Source: Desulfurivibrio alkaliphilus AHT 2 (GTDB taxonomy: Bacteria > Desulfobacterota > Desulfobulbia > Desulfobulbales > Desulfurivibrionaceae). Taken from it: 64,000 nt of DNA. Positions 1-7,611 of this stretch are shown in pieces (positions within the stretch are counted from its first letter, which is position 1; every line of letters begins with the position of its first letter). The stretch spans positions 2,733,742 through 2,797,741 of the forward strand of contig NC_014216.1 in NCBI RefSeq assembly GCF_000092205.1, in the 5' to 3' direction. The position numbers and the translations under genes were made by a program. Below the pieces are notes generated by a model. It had not been told where the DNA came from. It did no database searches and was given only the letters and a program-made list of their open reading frames with translations.

Positions 1-521
1 TTGATGTCGCCCACCGCGGTGTCGATGTTGGTGCCGATATCCGAGCGGGCCCGGATGATCTCATCGTTCATGGTTTTAAAATGATCGGACAGCAGATGGC
101 CGTTTTGCAGCACATTCTGTCGGGCCGCCAGGCTTTCCGGGTTATCGCTGAGTTCCTGCCAGGAGTTCCAGAACTGGTTGAGCAGGTCGTTCATGGCCAG
201 GCCGCGGGCCTCGTTGAAAATCGGCTCCACCACCCGCAGGGACTGCTGCTGGGCCTGCAAATTACCCATCAGGGAAGACTGGCGGGTGATCCGCTCCACC
301 ATGAACTGATCGTAGCTGCGGGTAATGGTGTCTGGTGAGACCCCGCCGCCCAGCAGGGCATTGCCCATCTGCACCGCATGGTTGGCCCGGATATTGTGGG
401 TTTGCCGGGAATAGCCCGGGGTATCCACGTTGGCCACGTTGTGGCCGGTGACCTGGATCGACCGCTGCTGGGTCAGCAGGGCCTGTTTGGCGGTATTCAG
501 GACGTGCGTTAAGCCGGCCAT
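1..521 (-). CDS. flgK: Flagellar hook-associated protein 1 FlgK (partial, N-terminus)
   Basis: The first 173 codons of FlgK, the protein that joins hook to filament, are visible; the rest lies beyond base 1. The N-terminus has the rod/hook family pattern, with a short helix ending in VTGHNVANVDTPGYSRQ near residues 28-44, which matches the FlgK form NxANxxTPGYSRQ rather than FlgG or FlgE. The start ATG is at 521, four bases after the flgN stop, so the two genes are co-transcribed. The partner-chaperone arrangement (flgN then flgK) supports the call. Confidence 0.95.
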   Translation of the reverse strand, partial: MAGLTHVLNTAKQALLTQQRSIQVTGHNVANVDTPGYSRQTHNIRANHAVQMGNALLGGGVSPDTITRSYDQFMVERITRQSSLMGNLQAQQQSLRVVEPIFNEARGLAMNDLLNQFWNSWQELSDNPESLAARQNVLQNGHLLSDHFKTMNDEIIRARSDIGTNIDTAVGDI

Positions 522-525
522 GGTT

Positions 526-1029
526 TTATACCTCGCGGCTGATCAGGCTGGGGCGGGAGGCCCCCGGACGCTGTTGGTGGCCCGGCTTGCCGTACCCGGT
601 TTGCTCTTCCCCGGCGGCGCGGGTGATCAGGCTGATGGCGTCATGTAAATGACGCTTGGTGTCTTCCACGAAATTGTAGTTGATCACACTTTTGGCGGCG
701 ATATCCTGGCGCAGGGCCACCAGTTCGCGGCGTTGTTTTTCCAGGGTCTTTTTCTCTTCCCCGTCGGTCATCGCGGCCAGGTCGGAAAGCCGGACGGCGT
801 TTTCAGAGGGCTTGCCGGTGAACTCCTCCACCGACCGCCGCAACTGCTCGTCCACCTCCTTCAGGGTGGCGATCTGTTCGGCCTTGCGACGGCTCAAGCC
901 CACCAGTTCACGCATGTCCATGTTGACAATGGCCTGCTGTTCCCGGTCCAGCATGACCAGCAACTCGCGGGAGAGGGTAAACTCCTGCTCCAGAAGATCA
1001 AAGATGTTGGCTGGTATTTTATGCCGCAT
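526..1029 (-). CDS. flgN: FlgN-like flagellar export chaperone
   Basis: A 167-residue, mostly helical, charged protein. FlgN-family chaperones bind FlgK and FlgL in the cytoplasm and deliver them to the flagellar export gate. Sequence support is modest: a leucine-rich N-terminal helix (residues 8-30, LLEQEFTLSRELLVMLDRE) and long helices with heptad character, as usual in the family. The position directly upstream of flgK is the stronger argument. A purine-rich AGAGGA precedes the ATG. The C-terminal 30 residues are Gly/Pro/Arg-rich and look disordered. Confidence 0.8.
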   Translation of the reverse strand: MRHKIPANIFDLLEQEFTLSRELLVMLDREQQAIVNMDMRELVGLSRRKAEQIATLKEVDEQLRRSVEEFTGKPSENAVRLSDLAAMTDGEEKKTLEKQRRELVALRQDIAAKSVINYNFVEDTKRHLHDAISLITRAAGEEQTGYGKPGHQQRPGASRPSLISREV

Positions 1030-1051
1030 GGTCCTATCCTCTGCTGTAATG

Positions 1052-1098
1052 GTATCCGTTCACCAGGTTTACTAACTTAGCTGTCTGACGGGCCGTAA
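1052..1098 (-). repeat. Rep3 dispersed element, copy 1
   Basis: Read on the minus strand, this 47-base stretch matches 54119-54165 at about 39 of 47 positions, sharing blocks TTACGGCCCGT, GTTAGTA and CTGGTGAACGG. It lies between flgJ and flgN and shares its last four bases with the outer arm of Rep1 copy A. It may be a mobile repeat or a shared regulatory site; the sequence alone does not decide. Confidence 0.55.
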
Positions 1099-1202
1099 TC
1101 GTTCAGCAGTGCCGCAGATTCGGGTAAGCAGCCAGGCGCCGCGTACACCGGGTACTCAAGCCTGGCTGATCGCCCGAAGGTGCGGTGCTGCTGAACGATT
1201 AC
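1095..1202. repeat. Rep1 hairpin repeat, copy A
   Basis: A 108-bp imperfect palindrome. The outer arms GTAATCGTTCAGCAG and CTGCTGAACGATTAC are perfectly complementary, and inside them come the family core motifs (TGCCGCAG, GGCGCCGCGTAC, GATCGCC, TGCGGTGCTGC). It fills most of the flgJ-flgN gap, and the flgJ stop codon (1199-1201) lies inside the outer arm. It could form a long hairpin in the flg transcript. Confidence 0.9.
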
Positions 1203-1495
1203 CTGTAATGCTGCTGGTTGATCTGCCGGTAGAGCATTTCACCGAACCCCATCCCTTTGCCGGAGGCCAGGTGCCGGGCCAGCTCCTGGTCGTGGAGCGA
1301 CTGGTACATCTCTTCGGCATGCCCTCCGCCCAGCAGATCGCTCTGGGGCCCGGTCTGGCGGGCCATGCTGAGGAATTTCTGCAGGATGATGGCCTCGAAC
1401 TCGGCGCAGGCCTGCCGCAATTGGGGATTTCCTTCCTTATCGGACGTTGCGGTCGCGGGCTTGAATGGGCCGCCGGTCAGGCTGTTGATTTCCAT
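1199..1495 (-). CDS. flgJ: FlgJ-like rod-binding protein (no muramidase domain)
   Basis: A 98-residue protein that matches only the N-terminal rod-binding part of FlgJ. The family pattern is visible as ACAEFEAIILQKFLSMAR (residues 29-46) and a C-terminal MYQSLHDQELARHLASGKGMG. It caps the growing rod in the periplasm. The muramidase domain of enterobacterial FlgJ is absent, which is normal for this branch, where a separate enzyme digests peptidoglycan. It lies 26 bases after flgI in the same operon. The C-terminal YR and the stop run into Rep1 copy A. Confidence 0.9.
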   Translation of the reverse strand: MEINSLTGGPFKPATATSDKEGNPQLRQACAEFEAIILQKFLSMARQTGPQSDLLGGGHAEEMYQSLHDQELARHLASGKGMGFGEMLYRQINQQHYR

Positions 1496-1521
1496 GTCTT
1501 ACTCCCGTGGCTGGTTGGGTT

Positions 1522-2658
1522 TTAGATGATTTCCAGTTCGGCGTTCAAAGCGCCGGAGGCCTTGATGGACTGAAAGATGGCAATCAGATCCCGGGGGGCG
1601 ACGCCCACCGCGTTCAGGGCCTGGACCACCTCGCCCAGCGTGGCGCCGGGGTCAAGCCGTACCAGCTGGTCGCCTTCGGCGGCCATCGGTGCGGCATCCG
1701 GCTGCAGCAACTCTTCCGGGCCCAGGGCCGGTGCCACCTGCAGGTTAAGATCGCCATGGGCCACGGCCAACTCCCGGATGCGGACGTTTTCGCCCATCAC
1801 CACCGTCCCGGTGCGCTCATCCAGCACCACCCGGGCCCGGTTGTCGGGAACAATCTGCAGGTTTTCCAGTTCGGCCAGCAGGAAAATTTCGTTGTCGCGG
1901 TAATTCTCCGGCACCCTGACCACCACCGTGGCGCCGTCCCGGGGGTGGGCGGCGCTGTTGCCCAGGTGGTTGTTAATGGCCTGGGTCATGCGCTGAACGG
2001 TGGTAAAATCGGGGGAGTTCAGGCTGATCACGATCTCTTCCCGTTGGGCGAAAGAAACCGGAACTTCCCGCTCCACCGAGGCGCCGCTGGGGATCCGGGC
2101 CACGGTCTGATGGTTCTGTTGCCGGCCCGGTGCCGTCGGCCCCTGGGGCTCGAAGCCGCCGATGCTCAGCGGACCCTGGGCGATGGCGTAGATCTGGTTG
2201 TCCAGGCCTTTAAGGGGAGTGACCAGCAGGGTGCCGCCCTGCAGCGAGGAGGCGTCGCCCACCGAAGAAACGGTGACGTCAATATTCTGGCCGGACTTGG
2301 CGAAGGGGGGCAGTTTGGCGGTGACCATCACCGCGGCCGCGTTGCGGACCTGGATATCGTCGGGGTTGATGTTAAGGCCCATGTTGCGCATGGCGTTGGC
2401 CAGCCCCTGGATGGTGAAGGCGGCGTTGCGGCCGTCGCCGCTGCCGTCCAGGCCCACCACGATGCCGTAACCCACCAGCTGGTTATGCCGGACCCCCTGG
2501 ATGGAGGCCAGGTCCTTGAGCCGTACCGCCGCGGTGGCGTCGGCAATCACGAAAACCAGGCAGGCAAGGCCCAGCACCAGCCCGGCCACCACCGGCAAAA
2601 GCCCGGCCGGGGTAGCCGTAGTCGGCTTGCGGGAATATTTAACAGAAGCTGCGTTCAT
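1522..2658 (-). CDS. flgI: Flagellar P-ring protein FlgI
   Basis: 378 residues, the usual length for the periplasmic P-ring subunit. A hydrophobic export signal spans about residues 15-40, followed by the hallmark RLKDLASIQGVRHNQLVGYG and VVGLDGSGDG. Later blocks GLNINPDDIQVRNAAAVMVTA and the C-terminal GVAPRDLIAIFQSIKASGAL are also typical. The ATG at 2658 is preferred over an upstream TTG at 2691, which has no better ribosome site and would put charged residues before the signal. A strong sigma-54 site lies 85 bases upstream, so flgI probably heads its own transcript (flgI-flgJ-flgN-flgK). Confidence 0.96.
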   Translation of the reverse strand: MNAASVKYSRKPTTATPAGLLPVVAGLVLGLACLVFVIADATAAVRLKDLASIQGVRHNQLVGYGIVVGLDGSGDGRNAAFTIQGLANAMRNMGLNINPDDIQVRNAAAVMVTAKLPPFAKSGQNIDVTVSSVGDASSLQGGTLLVTPLKGLDNQIYAIAQGPLSIGGFEPQGPTAPGRQQNHQTVARIPSGASVEREVPVSFAQREEIVISLNSPDFTTVQRMTQAINNHLGNSAAHPRDGATVVVRVPENYRDNEIFLLAELENLQIVPDNRARVVLDERTGTVVMGENVRIRELAVAHGDLNLQVAPALGPEELLQPDAAPMAAEGDQLVRLDPGATLGEVVQALNAVGVAPRDLIAIFQSIKASGALNAELEII

Positions 2659-2742
2659 GGTCTCACCCGGATAATTTTTTTGTTCTTTCAAGGTTTATGG
2701 TGTGCGCTGCCGGTCACGAAAAAAAACTTTGTCAAGTTGTTA

Positions 2743-2758
2743 TGCACTATCCGTGCCA
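2743..2758 (-). promoter_or_regulatory. Sigma-54 promoter upstream of flgI
   Basis: On the minus strand the sequence is TGGCACGGATAGTGCA. It has the -24 GG and -12 GC elements with exactly ten bases between them and differs from the TGGCACG-N4-TTGCA consensus at one position. It points at flgI, with a predicted leader of about 73 nt. Sigma-54 control of rod, ring and hook genes is common in related bacteria. Confidence 0.8.
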
Positions 2759-2832
2759 GCAACCAAGGAGGAAACTTTTGCCGCCGGCAAAAGCCCCCGC
2801 CAGTGGCAAATCCCAAAAGCCATCCACCACCA

Positions 2833-2942
2833 GGAAAACGTCCGGCAGTGCCGCAGGTTGTGGCAAGCGAGACGGCGCCGCGTACTCCAGTACGCAAGCC
2901 GGCTCGATCGCCGCAAGATGCGGTGCTGCCGGACGTTTTCCC
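2833..2942. repeat. Rep1 hairpin repeat, copy B
   Basis: A 110-bp palindromic copy with perfectly complementary outer arms GGAAAACGTCCGGCAG and CTGCCGGACGTTTTCC, different from those of copy A. It begins at the flgH stop codon (2942-2944) and separates flgH from the sigma-54 promoter of flgI. It has no T-run, so it is not a classic terminator. The rest of the flgH-flgI gap holds the sigma-54 site and a short inverted repeat TTTTGCCGGCGGCAAAA (2778-2794). Confidence 0.9.
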
Positions 2943-3649
2943 TAGAAGGGCCAGATGGCCTGCACTGCCCGCGACAGCCAGCCTGGCCGTTGTTTGTCGG
3001 CCAGCAGCCCTTTGCCGCTGTACTCGATCCGGGCGTCGGCGATCCGGTCGGAGTTGACGGAGTTGCTGGCATTAATATCGTCGGGGCGCACCAGGCCGGA
3101 GAGGATGATGAACTGGGTTTCGTTGTTGACCCGTACCTCCTGGTAGCCTCGGATAACCAGGTTGCCTTCCATGGTTTTGTCCACCACCCGGGCGGAGATG
3201 GTGGCGGTGACGTCGCTGTCGCGGCTGGTACGGCCGCGGCCTTCGAAGTCGGTATTAATCCCGGCATTGATGGAACTGCGTTCGCCGACGAAATTGTCCA
3301 GCCCGAAGAAGGAACTGATCCCGGCGTTGATGCTGGAGTCACGCTCGGCAATGGTGGTGGCGTTTTTGCGGCCGCTGGAGGTTTCCACCACCCGTACCAG
3401 CAAAATGTCGCCCACTTCCCGGGCCCGGTTGTCGCGATAAAGGTCCAGCCCCCGGTTGCCGTTGTAAATCGTGCCCTCGGCCGGCGTTTCCGGCGGGCTG
3501 CCGGGGTCCGGCATGGCGAAGCGTTCCGGCAGGCGCTCGGAGGGGGGGGCGGCGGCCTGGTCGCTGCCGCCGCTGCCGCTGCTGCCGGTGGTGGCGCAGC
3601 CGGTCAGCCACAGCGACAGCAGGGCAATCAGCAAGATATAGTTACGCAT
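2942..3649 (-). CDS. flgH: Flagellar L-ring lipoprotein FlgH
   Basis: 235 residues. The N-terminus is a lipoprotein signal ending in LWLTGCATTG, with Cys18 as the lipidated residue, as expected for the outer-membrane L-ring. Family motifs follow: GTIYNGNRGLDLYRDNRAREVGDILLV, a threonine/serine-rich middle, and the C-terminal VRPDDINASNSVNSDRIADARIEYSG with GLLADKQ. It follows flgA by 14 bases. Confidence 0.96.
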   Translation of the reverse strand: MRNYILLIALLSLWLTGCATTGSSGSGGSDQAAAPPSERLPERFAMPDPGSPPETPAEGTIYNGNRGLDLYRDNRAREVGDILLVRVVETSSGRKNATTIAERDSSINAGISSFFGLDNFVGERSSINAGINTDFEGRGRTSRDSDVTATISARVVDKTMEGNLVIRGYQEVRVNNETQFIILSGLVRPDDINASNSVNSDRIADARIEYSGKGLLADKQRPGWLSRAVQAIWPF

Positions 3650-3663
3650 GACGGTTCTCCTTA

Positions 3664-4407
3664 TTACAGTTCGGTTTCAACCAGGCCGCTGTTGACCACC
3701 CGGGCCATGATTTCCCGCCGGCTCATCAGGTTGCGGACCCGGACCAAGTCACCTTCGGCGCCGATTTCCCGCACCTCGCCCGGCGCGTTGACCAGCACCC
3801 GGCCGGTGGAGGCGCGAATCGTTACCCGGTCGCCGCGCCGCACCAGGGGCGGTTTTTCCAGCAAATTCTGGTACACGATGGCCCCGGCCTGCAGGGTGGT
3901 GCGCAACTGCATGCCGGCTACCAGGGCGGGATCGTTGATGATGCTGCCGTCCAGCATGCCGATGTCGCGGCGATGCACGACCAGATCATCGCGGCTGATC
4001 ACCTCCCCCCTGTTGATGCGGCGGGCGGTCATGACCACCTGGCCCATGCGCTGCAGGTTGGCATTCAGGCGCACCCGGGCCTCGGCCTTGCCGTTGACCA
4101 GCAGGGTAACCTGAAGGCTTTGCCGACCCAGGTGGCCGGGGTCGAGGGCATTGTCCAACTGGTAGTCAAGGAGCCCGGCAGGAATGGTGACACTTGCCGG
4201 AAAGGCGGAAAAACCGCTGATCTCCAGCTCGTCCCGGGGCCAGATGCTCTCTTTGGCAATGATGGCGGCAAAAATTTCCTGCAAGTCGCTCTCCCCCAGG
4301 GTAATTGTGCTGCCGCCGCTCCGAGCCTGGACCGGAATGGCAGCCAGGATCAGCAGCAACAACAGCAGGGGGGCAATGAACAGGCGAAGACCGGGGCCGG
4401 TGGTCAT
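3664..4407 (-). CDS. flgA: Flagella basal body P-ring formation protein FlgA
   Basis: A 247-residue secreted chaperone needed for P-ring assembly. A signal peptide occupies residues 1-28 (hydrophobic LFIAPLLLLLLILAAIP, then VQARSGG). The SAF domain is visible in the C-terminal half: RINRGEVISRDDLVVHRRDI, then a stretch ending GDRVTIRASTGRVLVNAPGEVREIGAEGD. The final block RVRNLMSRREIMARVVNSGLVE is typical. It sits between flgG and flgH. Confidence 0.93.
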   Translation of the reverse strand: MTTGPGLRLFIAPLLLLLLILAAIPVQARSGGSTITLGESDLQEIFAAIIAKESIWPRDELEISGFSAFPASVTIPAGLLDYQLDNALDPGHLGRQSLQVTLLVNGKAEARVRLNANLQRMGQVVMTARRINRGEVISRDDLVVHRRDIGMLDGSIINDPALVAGMQLRTTLQAGAIVYQNLLEKPPLVRRGDRVTIRASTGRVLVNAPGEVREIGAEGDLVRVRNLMSRREIMARVVNSGLVETEL

Positions 4408-4475
4408 GGTTCCATCTCCTCTTTTCTCAAGCCTAAAATAATGTTTGTTACTCCGGTGCTGTTGGGCGTTTATGC

Positions 4476-5258
4476 CTAACGCTTCAAGGTGTTGGCCACT
4501 TCCAGCAACTGGTCGGCGGTCTGCACCGACTTGGAGTTCATCTCAAAAGCCCGCTGGGTGATGATCAGGTTCACCAGCTCTTCGGTAACATCGACGTTGG
4601 ATACCTCGATGAAATTCTGCAAAATCACCCCGGCGCCGTCGGTGCCGGGGTCCGACTCAATGGGGTCGCCGGAGGCCTCGGTGGGGCGGAAAAGATTGCC
4701 GCCTTCGGCCCGGAGCCCGCCGGGGTTGATAAAGTTGTGCAGGGTCAGTTGACCTTCGGCGATGATCTCCTGGGCGGCGTTTTTGGCCTGGATCAGCCCG
4801 TCGGTGCCGACACTAAGGGTGACGGTATCGGCGGGAATGGCGAACTCCGGCTGCAGCCGGTCGCCGTTCTGGGTGACGATGAAGCCGTCGGCGTCACGGG
4901 TGAAGTTGCCGGAGCGGGTGTAAAACTCTTCCCCGTCACGGATGACCTGGAAAAAGCCCCGGCCCTCGACGGCCAGGTCCAGGTCGTTGCCGGTTTCATG
5001 GATGCTGCCCTGGGTAAAGAGCTTCTGGGTGGAGGTGGCGATCACCCCCAGGCCCACCTGGATGCCCGAGGGCACCTGGCCGCCGTCCACGGTTTCCACC
5101 CCCACCGCCCGCATCTCCTGGTAGTAAAGGTCTTCAAACTGGACCCGGCTTTTTTTGAAGCCGGCGGTGTTGACGTTGGCCAGGTTGTTGGAGATGGTAT
5201 CCAACTGCAACTGCTGGCCCCGCATGCCGGTGGTGCCGGAGTAAAGTGCGCGGATCAT
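4476..5258 (-). CDS. flgG: Flagellar distal rod protein FlgG
   Basis: 260 residues, the standard FlgG length. The N-terminus MIRALYSGTTGMRGQQLQLD and the rod signature NLANVNTAGFKKSRVQFEDL are diagnostic, as is the C-terminal EELVNLIITQRAFEMNSK with AD-LEVANTLKR. The central D1 domain carries GSIHETGNDLDLAVEGRGFF. It follows flgF by 66 bases. A GGAGGAAC ribosome site precedes the ATG. Confidence 0.97.
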   Translation of the reverse strand: MIRALYSGTTGMRGQQLQLDTISNNLANVNTAGFKKSRVQFEDLYYQEMRAVGVETVDGGQVPSGIQVGLGVIATSTQKLFTQGSIHETGNDLDLAVEGRGFFQVIRDGEEFYTRSGNFTRDADGFIVTQNGDRLQPEFAIPADTVTLSVGTDGLIQAKNAAQEIIAEGQLTLHNFINPGGLRAEGGNLFRPTEASGDPIESDPGTDGAGVILQNFIEVSNVDVTEELVNLIITQRAFEMNSKSVQTADQLLEVANTLKR

Positions 5259-5324
5259 GGTTGTTCCTCCTTAATGGTTCAGCAAAAAATCATTTTTTTC
5301 GTTCAGCGGCCGAAAGCTGGTCAA

Positions 5325-6059
5325 TTACCGGTTGAAGCGGCCGACTCGGCTGATTGCCTGTTCATCCATGTCGTCGATGGCCTGGATCATCTTCTGTTGT
5401 GCTTCATAGCTGCGTTGCAGATCGATCATGGTGGTCATCTCTTCCACCGAGTTGACGTTGGACTTTTCCAGAAAACCCTGGCGAACCTGGAAATTCATGG
5501 CCTCCAGGGGCATTTCTTCGCCTTCTGCCGCCAGCCGGAAGAGGTTGCGGCCTTCCTTGATCAGGTTGGTCAAATCATTGACACCAACCACCTCCAGCTG
5601 GTTGACCTGCACGCCGTCCACCATTACTCGGCCGTCTCTTTCCACCGCAAAATTGTTGCCGTCAACCACGATGGGGCCGCCGTCGCCCAGCACCAGGCCC
5701 CCCTCCGGGGTGCGCAACTGGCCCATGGGGTCCAGCTGGAAGCTGCCGGCTCGGGTGTAGCGGATGCCCTGGTCGGTCTGGATCCGGAAAAACCCTTCCC
5801 CTTGGATGGCCAGGTCCAGCGGGTTGCCGGTGGGGTCGACGTGTCCCTGCTGGTGGTCGGTATGCACCCGCAAAGCCTTGCCCACCCGTTGGCGCTCGGC
5901 GTTGGCCTGGTAGAGCATTTCCCAGAAGCTCACCGCGTCTTTCTTGTAGCCGGCGGTGTCGACGTTGGCCAGATTGTTGGCCACCTGGTCCAGGCGGCGC
6001 TCCTGGGCCAGCATGGTCTCCACCCCTTCAATCATTCCCAGCCGATTATGGATATACAT
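5325..6059 (-). CDS. flgF: Flagellar proximal rod protein FlgF
   Basis: 244 residues. It has the rod/hook N-terminus (LDQVANNLANVDTAGYKKD), the central block GNPLDLAIQGEGFFRI and the C-terminal helix TTMIDLQRSYEAQQKMIQAID. It is shorter and more divergent than the adjacent FlgG, which fits FlgF. The reading frame stays open upstream into Rep1 copy C, so an automatic caller could start as far up as 6230. The ATG at 6059 is correct because GAGGAG lies seven bases before it and a sigma-54 promoter lies between it and the repeat. Confidence 0.93.
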   Translation of the reverse strand: MYIHNRLGMIEGVETMLAQERRLDQVANNLANVDTAGYKKDAVSFWEMLYQANAERQRVGKALRVHTDHQQGHVDPTGNPLDLAIQGEGFFRIQTDQGIRYTRAGSFQLDPMGQLRTPEGGLVLGDGGPIVVDGNNFAVERDGRVMVDGVQVNQLEVVGVNDLTNLIKEGRNLFRLAAEGEEMPLEAMNFQVRQGFLEKSNVNSVEEMTTMIDLQRSYEAQQKMIQAIDDMDEQAISRVGRFNR

Positions 6060-6113
6060 GGCACTCCTCACTTGCACTTGATTACCAGCGAAACATCTCG
6101 TGCCGGGAGCTAA

Positions 6114-6129
6114 TGCAAACAGCGTGCCA
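6114..6129 (-). promoter_or_regulatory. Sigma-54 promoter upstream of flgF
   Basis: The minus strand reads TGGCACGCTGTTTGCA, a full match to the TGGCACG-N4-TTGCA consensus. Transcription would start near 6102 and give a leader of about 43 nt before flgF, reading flgF-flgG-flgA-flgH. Its -24 element lies only 6 bases from the outer arm of Rep1 copy C. Confidence 0.9.
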
Positions 6130-6135
6130 AGAAAA

Positions 6136-6246
6136 GGTAAGCGATCACAGAGCACCGCATCTTGCGGCGATCGAGCCGGCTCACGTACTGATGTACGCTT
6201 CGCCGTCTCGCTTGCCGCAATCTGCGGCACCCTGTGACCGCTTACC
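6136..6246. repeat. Rep1 hairpin repeat, copy C
   Basis: A 111-bp copy. The outer arms GGTAAGCGATCACAG and CTGTGACCGCTTACC are complementary except for one G-T type mismatch. The core matches the other copies, but the arms are unrelated in sequence. It lies directly upstream of the flgF promoter and directly beside a Rep2 half copy. Confidence 0.88.
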
Positions 6247-6256
6247 CCGGTTTTAG

Positions 6257-6330
6257 TTAGGGGCGAACCCGTCGCTACCGGGTTTCGCGGCCCCCTTCCA
6301 GTTCCCAGGCGACTTTGACGTTGCCCTGGG
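6257..6330. repeat. Rep2 half copy
   Basis: Bases 6271-6295 are identical to the 25-bp inverted repeat found twice at 24188-24318 (it begins GTCGCTACCGGG and ends CGCGGCCCCC). Bases 6311-6330 (GACTTTGACGTTGCCCTGGG) match the outer flank of the full copy at 24151-24366. Only one half is present. Confidence 0.8.
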
Positions 6331-6362
6331 TCGGTGGGCTGAGTGGAGTTGCGGCTGTTCGC

Positions 6363-6677
6363 TTACTGGTATTCCTGGTTAGTGCGGTAGATGAAGGCGA
6401 GAATTTCCGCCACCAGCAGGTAGGTCTCGGGGGGGATTTCCTGGTAGAGGTCGAGGCGGGAAAGAATTTCCGTGAGGTCGGCGTCTTCATGGATGGGGAC
6501 GCCGTGTTCCCGGGCGATGGCGATGAGCTTTTCCGCCACCGTCCCGCTGCCCTTGGCCACCATTTGCGGCGCGCTTTGCTGCTCGGCGTCGTAGCGCAGG
6601 GCCACCGCCTTCTTGCGTGGCGGTGTTTTTTGAGGATTTTTGGGAGCCCCGGGTGTCTTGGGTGTCTTGGGAGCCAT
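6363..6677 (-). CDS. Small FlhB-like protein (cytoplasmic domain paralogue)
   Basis: About 104 residues. After a Pro/Lys-rich N-terminal tail, the protein matches the C-terminal cytoplasmic domain of FlhB, the export-specificity switch: KKAVALRYDAEQQSAPQMVA, GSGTVAEKLIAIAREHGVPI, then LDLYQEIPPETYLLVAEILAFIY. The transmembrane part of FlhB is missing, and the NPTH autocleavage site is not recognisable, because the match starts just after it. Small stand-alone FlhB-domain (FlhX-like) proteins are known beside flagellar genes. The start is uncertain: the ATG at 6677 has no clear ribosome site, and GTG 6782 or ATG 6746 are alternatives. Confidence 0.75.
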   Translation of the reverse strand: MAPKTPKTPGAPKNPQKTPPRKKAVALRYDAEQQSAPQMVAKGSGTVAEKLIAIAREHGVPIHEDADLTEILSRLDLYQEIPPETYLLVAEILAFIYRTNQEYQ

Positions 6678-6864
6678 TGTTTCGTTAACTTGCGGGGTGA
6701 AGTTGCTCGCTGCAGATAAAAAAAGAGTGGTTGGCCATGGTGACATTCCTGGGCAAAGGTCGTTTTTCGTGGTAGGAACCACTTTTATCCAAGCTGATCG
6801 TTAAATCCCTGTCAATGAAATTTGTCGACACTTACTCATCCTGGAAGTTTACGGGTAAAAAATC

Positions 6865-7590
6865 ATGCGCTTTGCCCAGCAGTTGATCGCCGGCCGGCTG
6901 GTGCGGCACTACAAACGTTTCCTGGCCGAGGTGGAGTTGGCCGAAGGTGAGATTATCACCGTGCATTGCCCCAATTCAGGCAGCATGCTGGGCTGCCGGG
7001 AGCCGGGCAGCCCGGTGCTGCTTTCGGTTGCCGCCAACCCCAAGCGCAAATATCCGCATACCTGGGAGTTGGTGCAAAGTGATGGCTACTGGGTGGGGAT
7101 CAACACCGCCCGCACCAATGCCCTGGTGCGGGAAGCCTTGGAAAAGGGGGTTATCGCCGAGTTGCAACCCATTGAGGAGATCCGGGCCGAGGTCAAGGTT
7201 TCCGCCCGCAGTCGGCTCGATTTTTGCCTGACTCACCCCGCTTTGGCGGCATCTGCCGGTCAGCGCGAAAAACGGCACACCTACCTGGAGGTCAAAAACT
7301 GTACCCTGGTGGAGCAGGGTCGGGCCATGTTTCCCGACGCGGTTACCAGCCGGGGGACCAGGCACCTGGAAGAGCTGTTGCGTCTGTGTCGGGAGGGCCA
7401 TGCCGCGGCGGTGCTTTTTTGCGTGCAGCACGGCGGCGCCCAATTCTTCACCCCGGCGGCCCACATCGACCCCGCCTATGCCGAAACCCTGGCCCGGGTG
7501 GCCGCCGGGGGTGTCGAAATATTGGCCTACCGGGCCACGCCAACCCCGGCGGGGATCACCCTGGACACCCCGCTACCGGTGCATCTGTAA
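6865..7590 (+). CDS. sfsA: SfsA family protein (sugar fermentation stimulation)
   Basis: 241 residues, a full-length match to the SfsA family. The nuclease-like core shows as GEIITVHCPNSGSMLGCREPG (residues 28-48), LDFCL, YLEVKNCTLVE and FPDAVTSRGTRHLEEL. SfsA has a nucleic-acid-binding OB-like domain and a PD-(D/E)XK-like fold; its cellular role is poorly defined. It converges with the antiporter operon with a 21-base gap and no clear terminator hairpin. Confidence 0.93.
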   Translation: MRFAQQLIAGRLVRHYKRFLAEVELAEGEIITVHCPNSGSMLGCREPGSPVLLSVAANPKRKYPHTWELVQSDGYWVGINTARTNALVREALEKGVIAELQPIEEIRAEVKVSARSRLDFCLTHPALAASAGQREKRHTYLEVKNCTLVEQGRAMFPDAVTSRGTRHLEELLRLCREGHAAAVLFCVQHGGAQFFTPAAHIDPAYAETLARVAAGGVEILAYRATPTPAGITLDTPLPVHL

Positions 7591-7611
7591 ATGATCACGG
7601 AGCGTGCCGCC

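Noticed and set aside
1507-4114. Long plus-strand open frames opposite flgI, flgH and flgA
   Set aside because: They are shadows of high-GC minus-strand genes. Their proteins are low in complexity and rich in His, Gln and Gly, and they have no ribosome sites or family motifs.
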